Under the pieces are notes generated by a model. That model did not search any database, was not told the DNA's origin, and saw nothing but the letters and a program-made list of their open reading frames with translations. From G963677085 sp963677085 (GTDB taxonomy: Bacteria; Planctomycetota; Planctomycetia; Pirellulales; Thermoguttaceae), in NCBI GenBank assembly GCA_963677085.2, contig CAXXFH010000005.1, positions 1-64,000 of the forward strand: 64,000 nucleotides of DNA, in the 5' to 3' direction. A program made the position numbers and the translations under genes. Shown here one piece after another: positions 34,727-43,243 of the stretch (position 1 is the stretch's first letter; the number at the start of each line of letters is the position of its first letter).

Positions 34727-37700
34727 ATGGCACGCCGAATCACGATCATTCTGCTGCTTGGCCTTGGAATCGCGTCGGTTGGCGTTACCGCACTGAACGC
34801 GGTGCAACGCTACAATTTGATTTGTACTCAATTCTTCGACGATGGCCAACAGGACGCTTCGATCGGTGCCCGTCTGAGTCAGCATGTTATCGAGAAGGCC
34901 CTGGTCAACGGGAACTTCGATGTCGATACGCTTTTCGGCGAACGCTACGAGAGCATCCCCGATAGTCAACCCGCACGTTTCATCACTCGCTATTCTCGCT
35001 ATCTGGAACGTCATCTTCGAGACCAACTCAATGCGTTCACCGAAGCCGATGTTGTCTACTATGCCTATCTTGCTAGGTGCGACGGTTTCGTGGTAATGCA
35101 CACCGACCGCGCACTTGATGGGACGTTCATAACACCTCCGCAGACCCGTAGCTCGGACCGTACCTCCGCGATTACTACGCCGCATGAGATTGTTCGCGGC
35201 CCACAGGGCTTCGAGTATTATCAGTTCAGTGTCCCGGTGATCGTACGTCACCAGCACTGGGGCGACTTCCATGTCGGCATTCCGCTCGCGTTGATCCGCA
35301 ACGAAACCAGAGGCCAAGTCGCGACCTTGCTGACCACCATGCTCGTGTGTTCTTTTCTTCTGGCGTCATTGGTATACGTTGTCGTGCGACGGCAATTGCG
35401 TCCTTTAAGCGACCTCGCTACAGCAACTCACCGAATGGCCAGCGGCGACCTTTCCGTCCGGTGTTCGATAGCTGGCTACGACGAGGTGGGTATCTCGATG
35501 CGTGCGTTTAACGAAATGGCCGATGCCATCGAAGAACGGGAATCGGAGTTGACGCAGCAGAATCGGGTGTTGGAGCAGGAAGTGGCCGGACGGCTGCAAG
35601 CCGAGGATGAACTCAGCAAACATCGCGATCATCTCTCCGAACTGGTGGAGGCGCGCACCGCAGCACTCAGCGTCGCCAATGAAGAACTCGAACAAACAAA
35701 TTCCGAGTTGGAGAATCAGGTAGCCGAGCGGTTGCGAGCCGAGGCTGCGTTGCAGCTCACACAATTTGCCATCGACCAAGCCCCCGACGCGGCTTTCTGG
35801 ATCGACGTGCAGGGAAGGATTTCCTACGTAAACAACTCGGTTTGCCGGATGCTTGGCTACTCGCGTGAGGAACTTCTCGGCAAAGATATCCGCGCTACCG
35901 AGTTAGCCTTCCCAGGGCTCGTGATGCCGGAAGCGTGGGGAGAACTCCCGGAAGATGCGCAACGGTTCGAGACAAACATCCGACAGCGCCACGGTCGCGA
36001 GCTTCCTGTAGAGGTTACGGTCAACCTGCTTGAGTATAGCAGGGAGCGTTATGTTTGTGTCTTCATGCACGACATCACGCAGCGCGTGCGTCAAAATGAA
36101 GAGTTGGCTAAGTTTCAACGTTTTGCGCAAACCTCTGGTCAGGGGTTTGGAATGGTCGATTTCGATAAAAAGGTGCTTTTTGCCAACTGCACCTTGGCGC
36201 GGCTTCTTGGTGAGGATGGCGTCGCCACTGGCGAGGATGCCGAACAATACTACACCAGCGAATCACAGCGCATCCTTCGCGATGAGATGTTGCCCGCTCT
36301 CGAACAAGGGCAGCAATGGACGGGGCAGCTGGAACTCTGCGGCCGTGACGAGGTGATTACGCCCACAATCCAAAACTGGTTTACCATAGCCGATGACCAC
36401 GGCAGCCCAAGTTGCATGGCCGTGGTCGTGACCGACATTACGGAAAGCAAACGTAGCGAAGAGGCGTTGCGTTTGTCCGAAAGCAAGTTCCGCAGCTTGG
36501 TCGATAACATCGGCGTGGGAATCGTGGAAATTAGCCCCGATTATCGGATGGTTTTCCGGAACCGTCAGATGCGGGAGTGGTTCCCCAGTGAGGGGCAAGA
36601 TGACGAACCATGCTACGTGCGGCTCCGCGGCAAGCGATGTCAAACAGGACCGTGTTCCCACTGCCCGGTCAAACGAACGTTTGAAGACGGTCAGGTACAT
36701 GAGGCCATCAACGAAGATCTTGTCGACGGTCAGATGAAACACCTCCGTTTGGTGTCCTCGCCCATTCGAGACAACGACGGCAACATTATCAGCGTGATCG
36801 AAATCGTCGATGATATCACTCAACAGCAGACGGCCGAAGAACAGCTTCGCAGGCAAGCGGAGGAACTGGCTGAACGTATCAAAAAGCTCAAATGCGTTCA
36901 TGGGGTATCGGCACTGCTCGAGCAACCCGGCATCTCCGTGGACGACATTCTCAACCAAACCGTCGAACTGATTCGCCCGGCGTGGCAGTACCCGGAAATC
37001 ACCAGCGCTAGAATTCTGCTGCAGGGAAAGACGTACGCGACAGCCAACTTCCAGGAAGCCCTTTGGAAAATGTCCCACCCGATCCTGGTTGATGGAGCCT
37101 TGGTGGGGGCTATCGAGGTGTGCTATCTCGAAGAACGTCCGGAACGGGACGCGGGTCCGTTCTTGCGCGAAGAACGCCTTTTGCTGGAAGACATTGCCGA
37201 ACGCCTGGGACGCATCGTCGAAAAGAATATGGCCGAAGCACAGGTCAAGGCACTGAAGCATCAAATTGAATTCATCCTTGGCGCCACAAAGACCGGGCTC
37301 GATATTGTCGACAGCCACGGCATGCTTTGCTATGTCGACCCGGAAACGGCTCGAACCCGAGGAGAGTGGCAAGGACGCAGTTACAACGACTATTTCAGTG
37401 ATCGCATTGCCTCGCAAGATGAGCGGGGTCTGGAGAAGGCGCTTCGGACGAATCGCGTTGTCGTCACAGAAGTTACAACTCCGGATGCGCCCGACTGCTT
37501 GTCTCAGGTTACGAGTATGCCGTTTGTCAGCGAAAACGGACAAACTCACGTCGCTCAAGTTACCGTTGATATCAGTGAACGCATCCGCATGGAAGTGGAA
37601 TTGGCCCAGGCGCAGAAAATGGAGTCGATCGGACAACTGGCAGCAGGGATTGCGCACGAAATTAACACTCCCACTCAGTACATCGGCGACAATGTCCGCT

Positions 37701-38416
37701 TCCTGGAAGATGCCTTTCAGGATATTGACGAAGTGCTCGGCGCATATCATCGTTTGCTCGATGCCGCAAAGCACGATTCGGTCGATAAAACGTTGCTCGA
37801 CGCGGTCGACAAGGCCTTGGAAGAAGCCGACCTGAAATACCTTGCTGAAGAAGCACCAAACGCTATCAAGCAGTCGCTCGACGGTATTGATCGCGTGGCC
37901 AGCATTGTTCGGGCGATGAAGGAGTTCTCCCATCCAGGCGCCGAAGAACGACAGGCCCTCGATTTGAACCATTCGCTGGAAACTACGTTGACCATCAGTC
38001 GAAATGAATGGAAATACGTGGCCGATGTGCAAACCGAGTTCGACCCGGAGGTTCCGCCGGTGCTCTGCTATCCTGGCGATCTGAATCAGGCATTCCTAAA
38101 CGTTATCGTGAATGCGGCACACGCCGTCGGCGAATCGATTCCGCCAGGAGCCCAGGAAAAGGGGATGATTACCATCCGTACGCGGCGCGACGGCGACTGG
38201 GCACAAGTGGAAATCGAAGACACGGGCGGCGGTATTCCCGATGAAATCGCCTCACGCATCTTCGACCCCTTTTTCACCACGAAGGACGTCGGACAAGGTA
38301 CGGGTCAAGGTTTGGCAATCGTTCATGCTGTGATTGTCGAAAAGCACCGCGGCACAGTCTCCTTCCACGGTCGGGAGGGTGGCGGAACGTGCTTCGTGAT
38401 CCGGCTACCGTTGTGA
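34727..38416 (+). CDS. Membrane multi-PAS sensor histidine kinase
   Basis: A 1229-residue sensor kinase. Transmembrane helix at about 5-24, extracytoplasmic sensor domain at 25-200, second helix at about 202-224, HAMP domain, and coiled coil to about 340. Three PAS domains follow (about 343-455, 460-575, 580-700). A GAF-like domain is at about 715-840, a fourth PAS at about 850-955, HisKA with H977 (A-H-E-I-N-T-P), and HATPase with D-T-G-G-G-I-P and G-T-G-Q-G-L-A-I. There is no receiver domain. The third PAS has a cysteine cluster C629, C638, C643, C646, a P-C-x-x-C-P type motif that may hold a metal. The Shine-Dalgarno AAGGAG lies in the last codons of the lipoprotein gene, so translation is coupled. 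Its ligand could be redox-related given the downstream cluster; this is inference. Confidence 0.93.
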   Translation: MARRITIILLLGLGIASVGVTALNAVQRYNLICTQFFDDGQQDASIGARLSQHVIEKALVNGNFDVDTLFGERYESIPDSQPARFITRYSRYLERHLRDQLNAFTEADVVYYAYLARCDGFVVMHTDRALDGTFITPPQTRSSDRTSAITTPHEIVRGPQGFEYYQFSVPVIVRHQHWGDFHVGIPLALIRNETRGQVATLLTTMLVCSFLLASLVYVVVRRQLRPLSDLATATHRMASGDLSVRCSIAGYDEVGISMRAFNEMADAIEERESELTQQNRVLEQEVAGRLQAEDELSKHRDHLSELVEARTAALSVANEELEQTNSELENQVAERLRAEAALQLTQFAIDQAPDAAFWIDVQGRISYVNNSVCRMLGYSREELLGKDIRATELAFPGLVMPEAWGELPEDAQRFETNIRQRHGRELPVEVTVNLLEYSRERYVCVFMHDITQRVRQNEELAKFQRFAQTSGQGFGMVDFDKKVLFANCTLARLLGEDGVATGEDAEQYYTSESQRILRDEMLPALEQGQQWTGQLELCGRDEVITPTIQNWFTIADDHGSPSCMAVVVTDITESKRSEEALRLSESKFRSLVDNIGVGIVEISPDYRMVFRNRQMREWFPSEGQDDEPCYVRLRGKRCQTGPCSHCPVKRTFEDGQVHEAINEDLVDGQMKHLRLVSSPIRDNDGNIISVIEIVDDITQQQTAEEQLRRQAEELAERIKKLKCVHGVSALLEQPGISVDDILNQTVELIRPAWQYPEITSARILLQGKTYATANFQEALWKMSHPILVDGALVGAIEVCYLEERPERDAGPFLREERLLLEDIAERLGRIVEKNMAEAQVKALKHQIEFILGATKTGLDIVDSHGMLCYVDPETARTRGEWQGRSYNDYFSDRIASQDERGLEKALRTNRVVVTEVTTPDAPDCLSQVTSMPFVSENGQTHVAQVTVDISERIRMEVELAQAQKMESIGQLAAGIAHEINTPTQYIGDNVRFLEDAFQDIDEVLGAYHRLLDAAKHDSVDKTLLDAVDKALEEADLKYLAEEAPNAIKQSLDGIDRVASIVRAMKEFSHPGAEERQALDLNHSLETTLTISRNEWKYVADVQTEFDPEVPPVLCYPGDLNQAFLNVIVNAAHAVGESIPPGAQEKGMITIRTRRDGDWAQVEIEDTGGGIPDEIASRIFDPFFTTKDVGQGTGQGLAIVHAVIVEKHRGTVSFHGREGGGTCFVIRLPL

Positions 38417-38502
38417 CACGATGGGCGGAAAAAATGACCGGCCAATGGTAGCTTTTTACTACGGATGCCCACAACACAAACCTCGCCTTGGAGACAAGGA
38501 CC

Positions 38503-39168
38503 ATGAAATCGGCTGTTCTTCTGGTAGACGACGATCAGAACCTGCTTCATGGGTTGGCTCGCGCGCTTCGGGCGCAACCCTATAACCTTTTCACCGCGCG
38601 GAGTGGTGACGAAGCCCTGCATGTGCTGAAAAGCCATGCGATTCATGTCCTCGTGACCGATGAGCAGATGCCCGGAATGTCGGGCGGAGACCTCCTGGCC
38701 TGGGCAGCGGAAAACCGGCCGGAAGTGGTCCGCATGATGATCACGGGTAATGCGAGCGCAATGTCGGCAATACGAGCGATCAACGAGGGACGGGTTTTTC
38801 ATTTTTTCACCAAGCCGTGTGACGCAATGCAACTCGCAATCATGATTCGCAAGGCCCTCGAACATCAGGAATTGGTCGAGGACAATCGCCACCTGCTGCG
38901 TAAATGTCGGTCTGCACCGCAGCAGCCTGAGCGACTCCTGCAACAATTGGACGTTTTGTCGAAGATTGTCGCCGAACAACTACGCGGCCCACTGGAAGCG
39001 GCACACAGCGACCAGCACGGTCCCTCGGTTTCCGTGGAATCAACTCTTCGCCAACCCTCACTCGACGTGCTTCGCCAAGCGCTCGCCGCCACCGACGTAG
39101 TCCAACAGCTAATCGACGGTCTGAAGGGCCATTTTCCAGCGTCGGAGAATGAACCACAACGCGTGTAG
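38503..39168 (+). CDS. Response regulator with undefined C-terminal helical region
   Basis: A 221-residue protein: receiver at 1-120 (D9-D10-D11, phospho-acceptor D53 in V-T-D-E-Q-M-P-G-M, K in F-T-K-P-C-D) followed by about 100 residues of predicted helix with no recognised DNA-binding or enzymatic motif. The segment L-L-Q-Q-L-D-V-L-S-K-I-V-A-E-Q could be a small dimerisation or phosphotransfer-like helix, but no conserved histidine is obvious. ATG 38503 is preceded by AAGGACC; an in-frame TTG at 38488 is less likely. It is the last gene of the signalling island, 86 bases after the large kinase, and is probably its direct partner. Confidence 0.9.
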   Translation: MKSAVLLVDDDQNLLHGLARALRAQPYNLFTARSGDEALHVLKSHAIHVLVTDEQMPGMSGGDLLAWAAENRPEVVRMMITGNASAMSAIRAINEGRVFHFFTKPCDAMQLAIMIRKALEHQELVEDNRHLLRKCRSAPQQPERLLQQLDVLSKIVAEQLRGPLEAAHSDQHGPSVSVESTLRQPSLDVLRQALAATDVVQQLIDGLKGHFPASENEPQRV

Positions 39169-39632
39169 GGTTCGTCGTAACGTTCTTTTGGCCAGAAAAC
39201 GGTCTTCAACGCGGATTTCTGAGAAGTGTAGTGGGTGCCATCGCCACGTTTGTGTGGCCATGCCGCACACGCCTGAGCCACCACACAACCGTACGGCGCG
39301 TTCTAGCCACTGGGGTGACCTCGAACCTGCCTCGTTCGGCGGCTGCGAACCGTCTGTATTGATGCCTGCGTCGACAAGGATTGCCAATGGCGCCGCCCGT
39401 CGGCGAATCCAAAAGCTCCGATGAGTTGCCTTTCGGGCATTGGCGATGCAGGCATCACTAGCACACGAGGATACCCCTTGCGGTTGGATTTCGACGAAGG
39501 AAAGTAACTCCCCGGAGTTAGGCGACCCGGGATACCCGAAGTGCTCTGGAAAAAACGCAAATCCAATTGTTGACGCATAGGTTTCGTTCTGTTAAAGGGA
39601 AGTTGGTAGTAGAGTTGCGCAGCGGGACTATT

Positions 39633-39694
39633 GACGGCTGCATAGCTAATGAGCGGAAGGCGACCAGCGGGAGCCTAGATTTTCGGGCTTTCGG
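39633..39694 (+). repeat. Dispersed repeat B, copy 1 (GCGACC core)
   Basis: Reads TGCATAGCTAATGAGCGG, then AAGGCGACC and AGCGGGAGCC, ending CGGGCTTTCGG. The inverse copy at 62945-63013 shares the same blocks in the same order, and a shorter relative is at 43152-43191 (minus). Confidence 0.75.
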
Positions 39695-39821
39695 TTTGCT
39701 GGAACGAACACTTTCAATGCAGACGTCAATAAGCACGCGGTCACAACGCCCCAGCCGTGCCAGAGTTGAGCCACACACTCGCGTGGGCTTGCAATCGTCG
39801 CTTCCTAGGATTGACCGTAAA

Positions 39822-39900
39822 TAGCTTGCCGATTCGTCGGGTCGTACGTCGTGACGGCCGTCGGGTTGCGCGTGGGAAAACGGTAAGTTGTTTTTCGGGC
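39822..39900 (+). repeat. Palindrome-bounded dispersed element C, copy 1
   Basis: Begins TAGCTTGCCGATTCG and ends AAAACGGTAAGTTGTTTTTC, the two ends being imperfect inverted repeats about 50 bases apart. The reverse complement of 63025-63109 has the same end blocks. Resembles a MITE- or REP-type element, 75 bases before the first redox gene. Confidence 0.6.
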
Positions 39901-39973
39901 CGTTCTTACGGTAACCACCCAGAGAGTGGTAGCCAACACCGAGTTGCGGCAGGCGGATGAAAGGGGGCCTGAG

Positions 39974-41257
39974 ATGAGTGGCCTGCAAAGGGCTCTTTCC
40001 ACAGACGCTCCCGTCGCGGAGTTTCTCGACGATCTCTTTCGGCTTCCCGATGGCGAGTCGATTCTCTCGTGCATGCAATGCGGCACGTGTAGTGGCAGTT
40101 GTCCGTTGGGCGATGCCATGGAGTATCCGCCGCGAAGCATCATCCTGCAGGCCCGGCTGGGACGAATTGAGCAGGTGCTCAAGAGTCCGTCGGTCTGGAT
40201 GTGTGTGGGTTGCTACACGTGTACTTCACGCTGCCCACGCGAAATCGACCTGACCGACACCCTTTGGCCGGCCGTGCGCGACACGGCACTTCGAGCGGGC
40301 GTACAACCACCGGTCGAACTTCAGGTGGCCTTTCAAAACATCTACATGTACGGCAACATGTTGGGTTTGTCGCCACGCAAGCGGCTCGATTGGGCGAAGG
40401 ATCTCGATGTGCCCGTGCTCGACCTTTCGAAGCATCCGCAGCCGGTCGATGTGCTTTGGCTGGTTGGCTGTTACCCTTCGTATTATCCACGGAACCAACG
40501 CGTGACGCGCGACTTTGCTCACATTCTCACCGCGCTGGGCGTGAAATGGGGAGTTCTCGGTGCGAAGGAACGTTCGCTGGGCGACTGCGATCGGTTGTTT
40601 GGAGAAGAAGGGCTTTTCGAGACGTTGGTCGAAAGCAACCGTGAGTTGTTGTCGCAGCACACGTTCGATAAGGTCGTGATGCTCGACCCCCACGGTTTTC
40701 GGGCGATGGAGAAATTCTACCCTCGCTATGGCGTATCCTTTCCGGCACAACACTACACGATGTTTCTGGCCGATCAGCTCGACCAGCTTCGCGAGGTTCT
40801 GGTTCATCCGATCGAGGCCACGGTAACCTATCACGACAATTGTTGTGTGGGGCGGCGTTGCTCGTGTTTCGAACCACCTCGCGAGTTGTTAAAGGCCATA
40901 CCGGGTGTGGAATTAGTGGAGATGCGCCGCAACCGTGAGAACGCCCTTTGCTGTGGAGGTGGCGGCGGCGGGATGTGGCTCGATGGCCACATCACCGAAC
41001 ACGGAGGGCGTCGGCTTTCCGATGATCGGGTCCGCCAAGCAGCCGCTACGGGAGCCGACGTGCTTGCTGTCTCCTGTCCTTTCGAACTATCTCGGTTCGA
41101 GGATTCCGTCAAAGTAACCGGCACACAAGACCAACTCCGAGTTTGCGACATCATCGAGCTTCTGGCCGAGTCGATGGGTTTCGGTCAACGGCAGCAGAGT
41201 GGTCCATCAAACGGCGCTACCCTACCCAGGGAGGACCATGTTTCCGGCGATCGCTAG
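39974..41257 (+). CDS. HdrC-HdrB/HdrD-like Fe-S oxidoreductase (CCG domain)
   Basis: A 427-residue soluble protein. The N-terminal HdrC-like half holds two [4Fe-4S] motifs: C33/C36/C39/C43 and C77/C80/C83/C87. The C-terminal CCG half should have two CCG motifs. The second is intact (C290-C291, C326-C327 followed by glycines, and C-P-F-E downstream), but the first has lost its central cysteines: C166 remains, the CCG position is S201-L202-G203. It therefore probably carries two cubane clusters and one noncubane cluster and passes electrons between a flavoprotein and a quinone or thiol/disulfide-type partner. ATG 39974 has AAAGGGGG 8 bases upstream; the frame is open to 39926 but less plausible. 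It precedes etfB by 52 bases. Strong family call, partner inferred. Confidence 0.88.
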   Translation: MSGLQRALSTDAPVAEFLDDLFRLPDGESILSCMQCGTCSGSCPLGDAMEYPPRSIILQARLGRIEQVLKSPSVWMCVGCYTCTSRCPREIDLTDTLWPAVRDTALRAGVQPPVELQVAFQNIYMYGNMLGLSPRKRLDWAKDLDVPVLDLSKHPQPVDVLWLVGCYPSYYPRNQRVTRDFAHILTALGVKWGVLGAKERSLGDCDRLFGEEGLFETLVESNRELLSQHTFDKVVMLDPHGFRAMEKFYPRYGVSFPAQHYTMFLADQLDQLREVLVHPIEATVTYHDNCCVGRRCSCFEPPRELLKAIPGVELVEMRRNRENALCCGGGGGGMWLDGHITEHGGRRLSDDRVRQAAATGADVLAVSCPFELSRFEDSVKVTGTQDQLRVCDIIELLAESMGFGQRQQSGPSNGATLPREDHVSGDR

Positions 41258-41309
41258 ACTTTGCCTGCGACTTGACGACGCGTAGACTCCCTAGCGAAAA
41301 GGAGCCGTT

Positions 41310-42080
41310 ATGAACATTGTCGTTGTGATGCGTCAGGTTCCCGATCTGATCGAACCGCTGGAAATCGCCGACAGCGGCGATATGCTGGATCTCGACGGGG
41401 CAGCGTTCTTGGTCAACGAGACCGACGACCACGCGTTGGAGCAGGCCCTGCTGCTGAAAGAGGATGCCGATTCGCTCACCGTGGTCGCACTGGACTATGG
41501 CGACATCGACAACACCCTTTACGCCGCCGTGGCGAAGGGTGTCGACCGGGTCGTCAAAATCCCTTACGACGAGTTTCTGCCGCCGGTGCCTCGCGTGGCC
41601 GCGACGCTGTATGCCGAGGTGATCGCTAAGCTCGACGCCGATCTGGTGCTGACAGGCGTAACGGCGTACGACGAATTGGAGGGTTCCCTGGCACCACTGT
41701 TGGCGGAAAAATTGAAACGGCCCTATGTGGGCGTGATTCGCGGCGTCAGACGCAGCGACGCTTCGTCAACGTTGACGGTGTTTAAGGAGTTTCCGGCCGC
41801 CGTGCTAGCGCAAATGGCCGTTGATGTGCCGGCCGTGCTGGGCATTTTGGCTGCCGACCAACCGCCGCGCTATGTGGCCGTTAATCGGATTCGCTCGGCG
41901 ATGAAGTCGGCGCAGTTCGAAGAATGTTCGGCAACGACCGTCGCGCCGGCATCCGGTGTTACCATCCAGCGTCTCTATGCGCCGGCCGTAAGCCAACGAG
42001 CAAGAATGATTGCGGGAACCGAAGAAGAAGTCGCAACCGAACTGGTCGACGTATTGGCCGAGAAAGGAATCGTGAGATGA
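41310..42080 (+). CDS. etfB: Electron transfer flavoprotein, beta subunit
   Basis: A 256-residue EtfB/FixA-type protein. It opens with M-N-I-V-V-V-M-R-Q-V-P-D, has N-E-T-D-D-H-A-L-E-Q-A-L typical of the beta subunit, and the L-V-L-T-G region where AMP or a second FAD binds. The usual G-x-Q-A-x-D pattern is altered (T-G-V-T-A-Y-D-E-L-E-G-S), so nucleotide binding may differ from housekeeping ETF. ATG 41310 has AAGGAG 6 bases upstream. Its stop overlaps the alpha subunit start by 4 bases. In this context it is likely to accept electrons from a dehydrogenase and pass them to the membrane Fe-S protein at 43244, or to take part in bifurcation with HdrA and the hydrogenase. Confidence 0.92.
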   Translation: MNIVVVMRQVPDLIEPLEIADSGDMLDLDGAAFLVNETDDHALEQALLLKEDADSLTVVALDYGDIDNTLYAAVAKGVDRVVKIPYDEFLPPVPRVAATLYAEVIAKLDADLVLTGVTAYDELEGSLAPLLAEKLKRPYVGVIRGVRRSDASSTLTVFKEFPAAVLAQMAVDVPAVLGILAADQPPRYVAVNRIRSAMKSAQFEECSATTVAPASGVTIQRLYAPAVSQRARMIAGTEEEVATELVDVLAEKGIVR

Positions 42081-43081
42081 GTGCCCAAGACATACTTGTT
42101 CTCGCCGAGATCCATGGGGACAAACTGGCCGATATCTCGCAGGAACTGTTGGACGCTGGCAGGAAGTTGGCCGATTCGACCGCGGGCGATGTTGTCGCTG
42201 TGGTATTGGGGCAAGCGGGTGACGCGGTGGTTGAAAACCTCGCGGCGGCCGATCGCATACTGGTCGTCGAAGATGCGGCACTGGCTGGCTACACGCCTGC
42301 AGCGTACGTCGACATTTTGGAGCATGTTGTTCACTCGGAAACACCGCGCGCCGTGTTGATCGGCAATACCACGATTGGCTACGATGTGGCACCGGCGCTC
42401 GGCGCCCGACTCGACATGCCGGTAATCAACGGATGCCGACGCATTGACCTGACGGACGGGCGACTACTGGTAACTGCTAGCTATTTTGCCGGCAAGTTGC
42501 TGGCCGATTTGGAGGTCGCCGAAGGCCCCGCAATCCTAACCGTGTTGCCTGGAGCGTTTCATGCAACGCCCCAAGTCGGTCGCGGCGAAGTGGAACGACG
42601 AGCCAGTCCGGTGCCTTTGGAACCCGGGCCGGTTCGGTTTGAGCAGATGATCTTGCCCGAGCCGGGCGACGTCGACATTACGCAAAACGAGATATTGGTT
42701 GCCGTGGGACGCGGCATCGAACGCGAGGAAAACCTGGAGATTGCCGAAGAGTTGGCCCGTGTGCTTGGCGGCGAGTTGGCGGCCTCGCGACCGATTGTCG
42801 ACCAGGGTTGGTTGCCGGCCACGCGTCAGGTCGGCAAGTCGGGAATGACGGTCAAGCCGAAGCTCTACTTGACATTGGGGGTCAGCGGCGCGCCCGAACA
42901 TCTCGAAGGAATGCACGCCGCCGAGACGATCGTTGCAGTGAATTCTGATGCGGCAGCACCTATTTTCGACGCAGCCCACTTCGGCATCGAAATGGATCTG
43001 TTCGATTTCGTGCCAACGTTGATCGAGACCTTGAAGACGCGGCAAGAGGCGACCCAAAAGAAGGAGACACCCCAGACGTAA
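42077..43081 (+). CDS. etfA: Electron transfer flavoprotein, alpha subunit
   Basis: A 334-residue EtfA/FixB-type protein that carries the FAD. N-terminal nucleotide-fold domain, then the FAD domain from about 200: V-G-R-G-I-E, G-G-E-L-A-A-S-R-P-I-V-D-Q-G-W, R-Q-V-G-K-S-G, and the signature L-Y-L-T-L-G-V-S-G-A-P-E-H-L-E-G-M. All are as expected for EtfA, and no extra ferredoxin domain is fused. ATG 42077 is selected because it overlaps the EtfB stop (ATGA); the frame is open upstream within etfB. Followed by a 162-base gap with a repeat, then the membrane Fe-S protein. Confidence 0.95.
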   Translation: MSAQDILVLAEIHGDKLADISQELLDAGRKLADSTAGDVVAVVLGQAGDAVVENLAAADRILVVEDAALAGYTPAAYVDILEHVVHSETPRAVLIGNTTIGYDVAPALGARLDMPVINGCRRIDLTDGRLLVTASYFAGKLLADLEVAEGPAILTVLPGAFHATPQVGRGEVERRASPVPLEPGPVRFEQMILPEPGDVDITQNEILVAVGRGIEREENLEIAEELARVLGGELAASRPIVDQGWLPATRQVGKSGMTVKPKLYLTLGVSGAPEHLEGMHAAETIVAVNSDAAAPIFDAAHFGIEMDLFDFVPTLIETLKTRQEATQKKETPQT

Positions 43082-43151
43082 TTCCGGCACGAATTTGGTT
43101 ATTGGTTCCGTGGTTGATTGTGGAACACTTCGTGGCGTCCTGTCCCGGGAA

Positions 43152-43191
43152 ACCGGGTTCCCGCTGGTCGCCTTCGTTCCATAGCAATGCA
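43152..43191 (-). repeat. Dispersed repeat B, copy 3 (short)
   Basis: On the minus strand it reads TGCATTGCTATGGAACGAAGG then CGACCAGCGGGAACCCGG, a diverged version of the repeat at 39633 and 62945. It lies in the gap between etfA and the membrane Fe-S gene and could affect expression of the downstream genes. Confidence 0.55.
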
Positions 43192-43243
43192 GGGCCCAAT
43201 CGGTGGACACTTCGGTGACTGCCGCTGGTGAGGAGTCGGTTCG

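Larger units (their letters stand above)
39169..39973. other. Repeat-bearing intergenic region, about 800 bp
   Basis: Lies between the signalling island and the redox cluster. No gene is supported. It contains one copy of the GCGACC-core repeat (39633-39694) and one copy of a palindrome-bounded element (39822-39900), both with relatives at 62.9-63.1 kb. A TTGACG at 39573 with a downstream TAAAGG is a weak promoter candidate for the redox cluster. Confidence 0.6.

Noticed and set aside
36263..38032. 589-codon minus-strand open frame inside the large kinase gene
   Set aside because: Antisense shadow of a coding region with clear PAS, HisKA and HATPase domains; a GC-rich codon effect.
39573..39601. 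TTGACG with TAAAGG as a promoter for the redox cluster
   Set aside because: Poor -10 match and about 375 bases from the first gene, within a repeat-bearing gap; mentioned only as weak.
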